DNA from: Denticeps clupeoides
Taxonomy: Eukaryota > Chordata > Actinopteri > Clupeiformes > Denticipitidae
Length of the DNA stretch: 64,000 bases
Assembly: GCF_900700375.1 (NCBI RefSeq)
Contig: NC_041710.1
Span: forward strand, 31,055,509 to 31,119,508
Direction of reading: 5' to 3'
Under the pieces are notes generated by a model. That model was not told the origin of the DNA. It saw nothing but the letters and a program-made list of their open reading frames with translations, and made no database searches. Shown piece after piece: positions 35,777 to 45,600 of this stretch. The position numbers and the translations under genes were made by a program. Each line of letters opens with the position of its first letter. Position 1 is the first letter of the stretch.

Positions 35777-37268
35777 ATTAATTCTTACTTAAGATGTAAC
35801 AGCATGCTTCAAAAACGGCACCATTAATTCTTACTTAAGATGTAACAGCATGCTTCAAAAACGCCACCATTGTCCCAGTTCCCAAAAAGAACAAAGCCAG
35901 CTGCCTTAACAACTTTCGGCCTTTGCACTAACCTCCATCACCATGAAGTGCTTTGAAAGGCTGGTAATGGGGCACATTTTGAGCTCTATTCCGACTAATC
36001 TAGACCCCCCTTCAATTTGCATATCGTCACAATAGATCCACTAATGATGCCATTTCGCACACCATCCACACCACCCTGGCTCACCTGGACAACAAGAACT
36101 GCTACGCCAGACTGTTTGTAGATTTCAGCTCTGCATTCAACACAGTTATCCCCTCCAAGCTGATCCAGAAGCTGCGGGCACTGGGACTCAGTGCTACTCT
36201 GTGCAACTGGGTTCTGGACTTTCTCACCAACAGACGGCAGCATGTGAGGATCGGCAAGAACACCTCCACCACAATGATCCTCAACACTGGAACGCCGCAG
36301 GGAAGTGAGCCCAATGCTGTACTCCCTGTTTACACACGACTGTGTGTGTAGACACAGCTCCAACACCATCATCAAGTTTGCTGATGATACCACCGTTGTA
36401 GGCCTGATCAGCAACAACGATGAGACGGCCTACAGAGAGGAGGTGAGACTCTTGGCAGAGTGGTGTCAGGAGAACAACCTCTCTCTCAACATCAGCAAAA
36501 CCAAGGAGATGGTTTTGGATTTTGGGAGGCAGGATACAGCTCATCTTCCTATCTGTGGAGAGGGTCAGCAGCTTCAGGCTCCTTGGGGTCACCCTCAGTG
36601 CCGACCTCAAGTCCTCAGAACACACTGCAGCGGTCACCAAAAAAGCCCAGCAACAACTCCACTTCCTCAGACGCCTAAAGAAGGCTGGTGTATCCACCTC
36701 TGTCCTGACCAGCTTCTACAGGTGCGCTGGGGAGTCCATCCTCACGGGCAGTATGGCGTTCTGGTATGGCAGTTGCACTGCTCAGGACAAGAAAGCTCTG
36801 CAGAGGGTGGTGAAAACAGCTCAGAGGATCACAGGCACACCACTCCCAGCAATAATGGACATTTACACCACGCGCTGTCTCAGGAAAAAAAAGAACATCC
36901 TGAAGGACCCCAGACACCCTGCACTGTCACTTTTTACTGTCCTGCCATCAGGCAAGAGACTCAGGACAATTCACACATGCACATCACGATTCAGGAACAG
37001 TTTCTACCCCAGTGCCATCAGGCTATACAACACATAGTATGCACTGCACTGTCACTTAAATTATGTACAGTCACTTAAATTATCAGTTTTTATGCAACTT
37101 AGATATATTCACCCTTATGTGACTTATTTATTTATTGCTGCTGCACTTTGTCTTCTATGTATCATGTTCTAAGTTCTGTTTGCGTGGGAGGGGTTTTCAA
37201 GTAAGAGTTTCATTGTGCTCTGTACACTGTACTTTGTACATATGACAGTAAACTTCAACCTCAAACCT
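35777..37268 (+). mobile_element. L2/CR1-group LINE, 5'-truncated, reverse transcriptase and 3' end
   Basis: The coding strand encodes VPKKNKASCLNNFRPLAL, a diverged [42 protein letters not shown] and the catalytic FADDTTVVGL (near 36380-36410), followed by CQENNLSLNISKTKEM and a C-terminal TAWYG-like domain. These are motifs of fish L2-type reverse transcriptases. The frame is broken at several places, including a stop after VYTRLCV and a shift near 36530. The 5' part, including the endonuclease, is missing. A 46-bp stretch is tandemly doubled at the 5' end (35777-35868). It lies right after the last recognisable cc2d1b exon. Confidence 0.85.
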
Positions 37269-37360
37269 CATTCTGTACAAATTGGACCAAGCAATTGACA
37301 TATTTAATTTTGACATTTATTTACCATGTGATGTCTCAATCAGTGCAAGTCAACAACAGG

Positions 37361-38662
37361 AAAATGTTACCCACTAGAAGTACCAGCGTTGAAGAGATTT
37401 TGCCAATAGCCAATGGCAAGCGCCCGGAGAACGGCAATGCTCATCCTATAAACTGTTGTGTTCATCAAGGAAAGGTGAAGGAGGTCTAAGTGACTAGAAA
37501 ATCCAGGAGAAGATGCTTGTTTTTTTGTAAATTTTAAATGCTTTGCAATGGCAGAGCGAAGCGGACAGTTGATCCTTTTGCTTGAGTCTGTACTTAATGA
37601 AAGGGGGAACAAAGTTTGAAGGAGCCTGATTCTTTTACCAGAAGTGTCACAGTTGCCCCTCTAGCCCAGGGTCATATCTGCCTGTAAGCACGCTGTTAAA
37701 TATTAATTGTTACGTTTTGTACAGTTTCTATAAGAAAAAAACTCACATTTGTAAATAAATTATTTAAAAACTGATTTTGTGGTTGTAAACATGTGCACTG
37801 AGAACTGCTGAATTTACTACAATTTACTACATTCCACTACATTCAGTGCAATTGACCTGATTACACATGTGCTCCACTGATCTAAAATGAGATGGTAAAT
37901 GTTGGAATATTGATCCTTTCGTTGAGGAAACATCTTCAGTGTCAGCATCAGTATAGCAGTCGTTTCCAAACCCAACCAAAAAGACACGTGCATGAAAGGA
38001 CCAAGATACCACATTGTTTTGGCCTCACTCTTGGTATTGTAAAGGCTTCAGGCTTGGTGACTAGTGAACCAGAAGCCTACAATGTGACAGTGCATCATGA
38101 GATGACTGACCCGGACCTGTGACCTCCAGCCACCTCTGGGAAACACCACTGGCTAACTACCAGCCCAGGTAATCACAAACACAATTTGCCCAATATGTTA
38201 AATTGTAATACTATACCAGGGGTATGGAATGTGGTCAAGGGCTGCTGAATCATTATTAAATGGACTCTTTGTACCAAATTTGTATGTGTTTGAAAGGAAT
38301 AGTCATTGTGAAACACTGCACAACGTTTGTTACATAAAGTATTAGACCCGTTTTATCAGAGGTAGCTCTGATTAAAAATCAATGTTGCAGTATTTTGTAC
38401 ATGCCATTTTGCTCACTGGTTAAATTCTAGCTAGCGTAATTAGAAACGCAAAGCCGTAGACAACTGCTCAGGTATGTTTATTTAAAAAGTGACAAATGCT
38501 TTTACAATAAGCAAGAAGCTTGTTTAAAACAACAACCAAAAAAAACTTGTAAATACAGGGAAAAAAAACTAAAGACTTTATTGAACATGTTAAAATTTGT
38601 ACATAAATTACATGATACATAATACAAATTTGAATGATCTGATAAGCTGATTGATAAAGCTG
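37361..38662 (+). repeat. Duplicated copy of the elovl1/cdc20 3' junction
   Basis: This block matches 25488-26764 almost base for base, with small indels. It starts inside the last elovl1 coding exon. It keeps the final 36 codons ([18 protein letters not shown]...GKVKEV, two substitutions), the elovl1 3'UTR and the spacer. It ends inside the last coding exon of cdc20, after its reverse-strand SFINQLIR and stop. Because it runs through the spacer and the 3' end of an opposite-strand gene and has no added poly(A) tail, it arose by DNA duplication rather than retrotransposition. It is too partial to make a working elongase. Confidence 0.92.
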
Positions 38663-39390
38663 CACTGTAAACCCGGATAAGTTGGTTGTATTCGTCAAGT
38701 GATTGCCTCAAATGGTTTAAGTAATTGACAGTAGAAAAAATTAATTTCTTCAAGTATGGTCAACTTAAATGTACAATGGTCAGATTTGAAAACATTTGTT
38801 ATATGCACTTAAATGTAAGTAATCAGCAATAGAAAACAAAATCGGAGGCTACTATAGTCCAATAGTCAGAATTTAATATAATAAGTCAAATACATTTAAA
38901 ATCCTAGGCTTATTAAAATAAAAATGTAAATATTTGGGATGAGAAAATACCAATTAAATTATTTTGTCAATGACCACACAATGCAGCACTTTTAATTAAT
39001 TTTATTGAAACAACAAACCAACAAACGCGTTAACAATGATGATCTGTATAAAAGACCAGATGAAAAAAAAAATTTCTTCAGATATTACTTTACTACAGTA
39101 CCTTTTTATAATGCAGCAAATAGAAGATGTGTATTGAAATATTAAACAATTTCAATCCAAATACAACCAGAGCACAGAATCTTAATTGTTTGCTCTAACA
39201 ATTTTTAAGCTTTTTTTTAAAAAAAAAAAACAAAAAAAAAAACACTGACCATGTGCAGAAGAAAAAGCACTGTATGTGGGCCACACAAAAAAGCAGGCAT
39301 TAAGAACATCAGCCTTAAGAAAAACTATGTAGTGAGGATCAGAGTTAGTAAAAATAATGTTTCCTTAGGCAAAAAGTCAAAGACTCTGTG

Positions 39391-39570
39391 TATGACTAGT
39401 GGGTAAAACACTTGTCTATGAACCAGAAGACCACACCTATGTTCAAACCCCACTTAGTACTATTGTGACATTTCACCCTGAGTGTCTCCAGGGGGACTGT
39501 CCTTGTAACTACTGACTGTAAATTGCTCTGGATAAGGGCATTTGGTAAATGTCGTAAATTTAATTTATCC
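39391..39570 (+). repeat. SINE-B, diverged
   Basis: GACTAGTGGGTAAAACACTT head, GTTCAAACCCCACTTAGTAC and the TTGTAACTACTGACTGTAAA core, with a decayed GCTCTGGATAAGGGC tail. Confidence 0.75.
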
Positions 39571-39977
39571 TTCCTATTCTCTCCCACATGTAATTCAAAG
39601 TAAGTGCCACTTGCCTGCATGTTTTTTAATATGAAAAAAAAAAACTAAATTTACCTGCGACTCTTCACCATGTATCTTCTTGTGAAGACTATGCCTGATT
39701 GTTCAGCTCCTTGGCCATGAAATGAACAATAAACATAAATACGGCAATATCAATATGACAATGAAAAAGTACCATTGGGGAAGGACAGCACTGGGTACAC
39801 TTAGACTGAGTGCAAGAAGCAGATATCATGGTGGAGAATGATGTTAACACATGAAAACAGTGGCACAACAGAAACAGACCCATTAGGGCAAAGCAGTGCA
39901 AATAGGTACATTGGGGTGGAGTTTACGACTTCAACTGGGCTAGGCACTGCTTTTTCATACATTCAAAATGAATTGTG

Positions 39978-40150
39978 GTGGTAGTAGCCTAGTGGGTAAC
40001 ACTAGGGTTCGAATCCCACTTACTACCATTGTGTCCCTGAGCAAGACACTTAACCCTAAGTTGCTCCAGGGAGACTGTCCCTGTAACTACTGGTTGTAAG
40101 TCGCTCTGGATAAGGGCGTCTGATAAATGCTGTAAATGTAAAAAATGTAA
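39978..40150 (+). repeat. SINE-B with internal deletion in the head
   Basis: GGTAGTAGCCTAGTGGGTAA joins almost directly to GGTTCGAATCCC, missing about 30 bases between the A and B boxes. The rest is intact through GTAAGTCGCTCTGGATAAGG. Confidence 0.85.
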
Positions 40151-40417
40151 AATTGTAGAGACTGCTGAACAACCTGACCACAGCTGGGTAAAAATATACA
40201 CACAGTACCTCATCTGGCTTTGTTGGTTTAGGAGGTGGATATGGAGGTCTGGGCTGGGGAGAGTAGTGAAAGTTGTCTGTCAAATACACAAATATTATCA
40301 ATAGCAATAGTTAATTTCTATACAACTGCAGAGAACCAGTCTTATTTTATAAAGTCATATGCACACATCAAAATGTGTCCTAAAAATACATGTCTGAAAT
40401 GTGAGCGTTGGGAAGCC

Positions 40418-40520
40418 ATGACAGGCGCCCTTGTTCAGTGGCACCTTGGCGGTTCGGGTTTCAAACCGGCAACCTTCCAATTACAGGTAGGTTCTCTTTC
40501 ACGCTAGGCCACCACTGCCC
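40418..40520 (-). repeat. SINE-A, internally deleted
   Basis: Reverse-strand head (CTAGGCCACCACTGCCCC) and B-box region joined to GCCATGACAGGCGCC, with the middle lost. Confidence 0.7.
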
Positions 40521-40661
40521 CATACAAAACTAAAGTGACGATGACATCTGAAGGCATCAGAGAGGTTTTAACTTGTGACTACTGGTTTACGAGACCAGTG
40601 CGCCTGCCATTAAGATAGAATTAGTGTTTTGAGCTTGTCTAGATGAACTGAATTAGGCTAC

Positions 40662-40752
40662 TTGGTGGTAGTAGCCTAGTGGGTAAGACACTCGCCTATG
40701 AACCAGAAGACCCAGGTCCAAATCCCACTTACTACCAGTGTGTCCCTGAGCA
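40662..40752 (+). repeat. SINE-B head, 3'-truncated
   Basis: Clean tRNA-like half, GTAGTAGCCTAGTGGGTAAG through GTGTCCCTGAGCAA, then unrelated AT-rich DNA. Confidence 0.8.
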
Positions 40753-41431
40753 ATATTAAAAATATTATTCAGTATTTTCCCAAAGCAGTCTGTGCAAGGT
40801 ACTCATGACGGATAAGATTGATAAGATTGCTTGTTTGAGTATCAGTGTATGAATTGTAGGCGTGTTCCCTGCATTTGGATATACGCATAATGCCCTCGGA
40901 TTCAGGCAGGGGTTGGAGCTCACCGGCTTGGGCTTGATCTCTGATCTCACTGTGACCTGCTGCATGTTAACACTGCAACACAAAGGCCATTAAGCTTATC
41001 AGCTATTACAAACAGCCATGAGTCAGTGCCTTTATGCAAACTTAAACCAGCTTTCAAAATTATTACCACCGCAGTGTGTAGTCTATGCCATTTAGATGAA
41101 AACATTTCAAAATGTACATCGACAAAAATATTACATGTAACGTTCATAAATAAAATGTTCCTAATCATCTTCTGAATGAAATAAATACAGGACGCAGTTC
41201 ACCACTATGAATAAATCAGTAATTAAAAGTGCAAGGTCTTTAAATTATGATGCAGAATTTTCAGTGGAGTGTACAGGTGAATGTATTAAGGACATGAAAA
41301 ATCATTTCAAACTATAAATTCAATACGGATAAACTTTAAACAAATGTTACTATTTGTGTAAAATAAATGCAAAGGAACCGACCATCATAAATAAACCTGC
41401 CACAGAACAATATCCTCAGGACCAAAATACT

Positions 41432-41468
41432 TCCATTTACATTTACAGCATTTGTCAGATGCTCTTAC
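41432..41468 (-). repeat. SINE-B tail fragment
   Basis: ATTTACAGCATTTGTCAGATGC in reverse orientation, tail only. Confidence 0.5.
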
Positions 41469-42193
41469 TTTATCTTACTATGTTAGAACAAATTATTACT
41501 AATTTTACGCAAGTGAAATGAACAGCACCTACCTGTGTTGACCAGAAATGACCTTGACACTAATCACATCGGTAGCCCGTTTCAGTCCAGGCAAAAACAA
41601 ATATGTAATACACACCACACCTGCATATTTCACTGGCTTGCAGCACAGTGTGGATAAAAACGACACAGGTCGCCTTCCCCCAAAGGTAAATTGAAACTTT
41701 AAAGGTACTTTTAATTCTGTAAATTCAATTTATTTCATCAGCCACATTAATAAATAGCATCAGAGGTCTGACATTTTCAGGTTCATTGACTGAGATTAGG
41801 TCTAGGAGATAATTTCTGCAGAATAAATACACCATTTTATTCATATTGCTTTTTAAAAAACAAAATGCAAAAGAAAACATTTCATCTAGATGAGCTCTAG
41901 ACACTCATAATTCAATCACAATAAAGGAAAAATATTTTCTGAAACAAAAACATATAAACATTGTGCATTGAACATTACTCCAACACTACTTCAGCAACAC
42001 AGTAAGGTGCTAGAATGTCCCAATCGCATAGATGTATTTTTGTGCAATGACATGTTCCGTCACAGCTAAACTGCTTATTTTTTCCAAGATTGGTCTTGAG
42101 TGGCTTGAGGCATCATATCCAGCGGCATATACAGTGCTGGTACTGGCTAAATAGGATTAAGCTGAAGCTTTAGGATGAGAGGACCAGGCATGT

Positions 42194-42664
42194 GGTTAGC
42201 AGAGAGTAAGGGCGCTTCCACACCATGTTTGCTTTGGTCCGAATCAGTCGGTGAATTTTGAACTTTGAATAATTTTTCCTCTTGGTTCGATTTCCTTTCC
42301 CACAGGGAAAAATCCATATTGTTCAGAACTCACTGACTGACCAAAGCCAAGCGACTAAGGTTTTACTCTTGCGCCCTTACTCTCTGCTAACCAACTTTCT
42401 CCATGCTGATTGGTCAGGCGTATCACACCAGCAACAACAAAAGAAAATACAGGATGCAGATGACATTGAAATTTACACATAATTCACTGTTGTCAAATCA
42501 TGTGATAGTGTTTGGACCTGTTTGGACATTCTCATCAGGCGATTTCATTTGAATCAGGACCATCTCTTTTTGAGGGTCTCGGTGCAGTTGTTGTGATGCT
42601 CACTCGAGTGCGATTACTGTGTTCACAGTAGGCCAGTAGGCCTGTAGGTGTGAAAGCACTCTTA
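42194..42664. mobile_element. Foldback/MITE-like element
   Basis: A perfect 22-bp inverted repeat (42194-42215, GTTAGCAGAGAGTAAGGGCG, and 42371-42392) encloses about 155 bases whose flanks are themselves imperfectly complementary (CTTTGGTCCGAATCAGTC against GACTGACCAAAG). The right edge at 42646-42664 (GGTGTGAAAGCACTCTTA) is an imperfect inverse of TAAGGGCGCTTCCACACC at 42207, so a larger MITE of about 460 bp may contain the foldback. It has no coding capacity. The superfamily was not determined. Confidence 0.6.
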
Positions 42665-42685
42665 GTTTATGCCTTGGATCCAGCT

Positions 42686-45600
42686 TCAGGATGTCCATGG
42701 TTTGCAGTCTCCTCTCAGTTTCTTAATCGCATCAGGATTCTGGCCAGCAGAGCGCAGCTCCTCTCGGATGCTGTTCAGTTCCACCAGCCCTTCATGAAGC
42801 TGGTCAGCAACTTCCCTGATCTTGGCCGCAAATTCTGACTTGGCCCCTTTCTGGAGCTCCTGAGAGTCCTTCGCTACAAAGTAAAGGTCCAGGGCCACAA
42901 AGAGTCCTGTCAGCACGCCGGTGGCTGTGCTGGCCACCTGGACGGCTCGTGCCGCGGTGCTGCCCGCAACATGAGTGATCTGCATCACCCTCATGATCTC
43001 ATTGGCACTGAGAAGGATGGCTTTGCCAGCCATCGCGCCATCCTCATAGATGTTGTTGAGGCCTGGGAAGTCATGGTTGTAAGCGTGCTTTTTCATTTTG
43101 ACCAGGTCAAATTTACGCAGGTTCTCAATGCCTTGCTTGATGAACTTCAAGCACTTGTTGATGTCCGCCATCTTCTCCTGATAGTCCTCCACTATGCGCT
43201 CCACCTTCTTGCGGTCCAGAGAGCTGTTGACCTGGTTGGAGATGCCTGCAGAGGCTGAAGTAAGTCCTCCAGCTGTGGCCACACCTAAGCCAACTGCAGT
43301 CACAATGAGTGACGTTCCCATGGTAACTGGAGCAAGGGCCAGACCGGCGATGGTTGCAACTCCACCCACAGCACTAGTGGAGCCACCAGTGATTTGGGCG
43401 ATCTTGGTCCTCCTGTTGAAGCGATCAAGGCCATCGGCGATCGTGTGCAGGTTGATGACATGCTGCCACAGGCCTTCAGCGTGCTCTGAGAAGAGCCTGT
43501 GAAAGACACGAATACCCTTCTGCACCTTCTCAGCAGTGACGGCAAAGGCCCTGAAAAACCAAACACACTCACATAGACCTGGTGCACTATTTTTCAGACC
43601 ACAGATGGATAGAACGGATGGTTCAAAGGATGGAACGAATGGTTCACAGAATGGAACTTACTTTGCCTCTTCCTTCTCAGTCATGGTGTCATTCTGAGGA
43701 ACATCTTGCCATCCTGGGAAACAGAAAAGACCATCCACGCTAAAATGGAATGTCTGAACTAAAATGTAACAAAGATTGTAATATTTGTGATATTTGTAAC
43801 ACAATATCTTTGATTTACAGGCATTTATTGATATTCTTGGTAAAAAATGGGTAAATACACATATAAATATGAAATATGTTTGTGAAGATATCTGCGTATT
43901 TGTGTCGTACTCACGTTCCACTGTGTTCCACCACTCCATTAGAGCATCTTCATCCTGCACAATAGATTTTACAGTGAAGTAATCACACTTGTGGCAGTAA
44001 TTAGTTTTTTATATGATTACATTCATTTGATATTTTACTTTTTATTTCTTACAAAGTAATTTCTTAGAAAGAATCACATACCTCCTTTTCCTCAGGTCCA
44101 GCAGTTTCGCTTAATGCAGCCAGCTGTTCAGAAATAGGCTTCGTCTGAACATTTCTCTGATGAGAGGAACAGTCATAAATTAGGACAGGCTTTTCAGATA
44201 TAGTCCTCTTTAAAGGAACCAAACACAGACCTCCAGAGGTGGTCCAAAACGTGGGTCAACAGAAAAGGCACTTTTTGTGTTCACATTGTGAGCAGGAGCT
44301 CAGGTCTCTTTCTGGAACTCAGCTCTCTTTCTCCAAGGTCAGAAAGGGTGTCAGTCTGTTTCTGTTCATTCTAATTATGTATTTCATTAATTTACATATT
44401 TACATAAAAGCCATTATATTATATGTATTGAAACATGTAAACATCACTGGCACGAATGTATCTCCATGCTACAAATTTGCCAGATTGGGAGCTCTGAGGT
44501 CTTTGGAAATTGACATTTTGGGTACATTGCTTGCTGAAGATTGTTACAGAGTAACGTGTTCCTCAGCTGAAAATGGCACATTATATACCTGGGGAAGTTA
44601 ATCAGGTTTCAGGGTATTTATTTCAGTTTGGCGTTTGTTTGAGCTGAAACTATCGTGTACATGCCAACACAAAGTTGTGTGCATCTTGACTGGAAATACA
44701 GAGAAACCAGCAATATACAGTTAAAGATATGAATGCAGCTATATGAGATACATGACATTTTCACTACCTTGACTGCAACATGAGACAAGAATGGATTCTT
44801 TGGCTTTGTGGCTTTCCCTTTTTTCATTTGCTGAAGTACAAAACAGGGAAATAAGTTAGAACAACCAGCAGAAGGAAAGTATGAATGGGTGCATAAGGGT
44901 ACAAAGTCACTTTCACCAGTGTACCTCCAGGGCGCTGCTGCCAGAAGCTTCGTTGGATGTTTCTATCTGTTGGAGGAAAGGCATGAAGCAGCCATTAGAA
45001 AGGCATGGAAGAACGGAACAGAGAGCTATTTGAACCATGCAATTCAGTCGGAATGTGATATGCATGCCAAATTCCACCCAGAAGCTCTCATGCTCTCGTG
45101 TTTCAGTGGCCAAAATGTCTAGAATATACACATACCTCTCACTCGAGACAGAATTCTGTTAATATGTAGTATGTACCTGTGCACTGGCCTTGGGAAGAAG
45201 TTCCTGGGAAACAACCGCTTTCATCTTCACACTCTGAGCATCCTGGTGATCAGCTTTTTCAATCAGTTTTAACTGGAAAAAGTGGAGACGGGTTTAAATG
45301 AATAGAAGTTTTTTCATTAAGATAAATTCAGATATCTAGCATTGGTGTGTTTAAAGATGGTTACCTGAATGACGCTAGTCTGTGGGTCCCAGGGATGGCG
45401 ATGTCTGGCACTGTTGATCTCCTGCAGTGAAAAAAAATCCTGATACTCAACATTTGAGGCAAATGGCCTAGCGGTTAAGGAAGCGGCCCCGTAATCAGAA
45501 GGTTGCTGGTTCAAATCCCGAGCCACCAAGGTGCTACTGAGGTGCCACTGAGCCAAGCACCATCCCCACACACTGCTCACCGGGCGCCTGTCATGGCTGC

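Larger units (their letters stand above)
40209..41646 (-). other. Unassigned exon-like segments (proline-rich tail)
   Basis: Three minus-strand pieces have splice sites and non-random protein. About 41522-41646: KYAGVVCITYLFLPGLKRA then TDVISVKVISGQ. About 40926-40976: SVNMQQVTVRSEIKPKP. About 40209-40275: NFHYSPQPRPPYPPPKPTKP. The first two join in phase. The third fits only if another exon intervenes, because phases disagree. The last resembles an SH3-binding proline-rich cytoplasmic tail. I do not recognise the gene. It may be the remnant of one downstream of apol, or chance. Confidence 0.28.
38663..42190. other. Interval with SINEs and no confirmed gene
   Basis: AT-rich DNA. A CACTGTAAACCCGG motif at 38663, directly at the end of the duplicated block, resembles the end of fish DNA-transposon-derived repeats, but no partner terminus was found. 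Several minus-strand exon-like pieces at 40.2-41.7 kb are listed separately. Confidence 0.4.

Noticed and set aside
36305-37078. Host gene encoding a 257-residue protein
   Set aside because: It is part of the L2-type LINE reverse transcriptase (FADDT motif) reading through a frameshift.
37361-38662. Processed retrocopy of elovl1
   Set aside because: The block extends past the elovl1 poly(A) site through the spacer into the opposite-strand cdc20 exon and has no added A-tail, so it is a DNA duplication.
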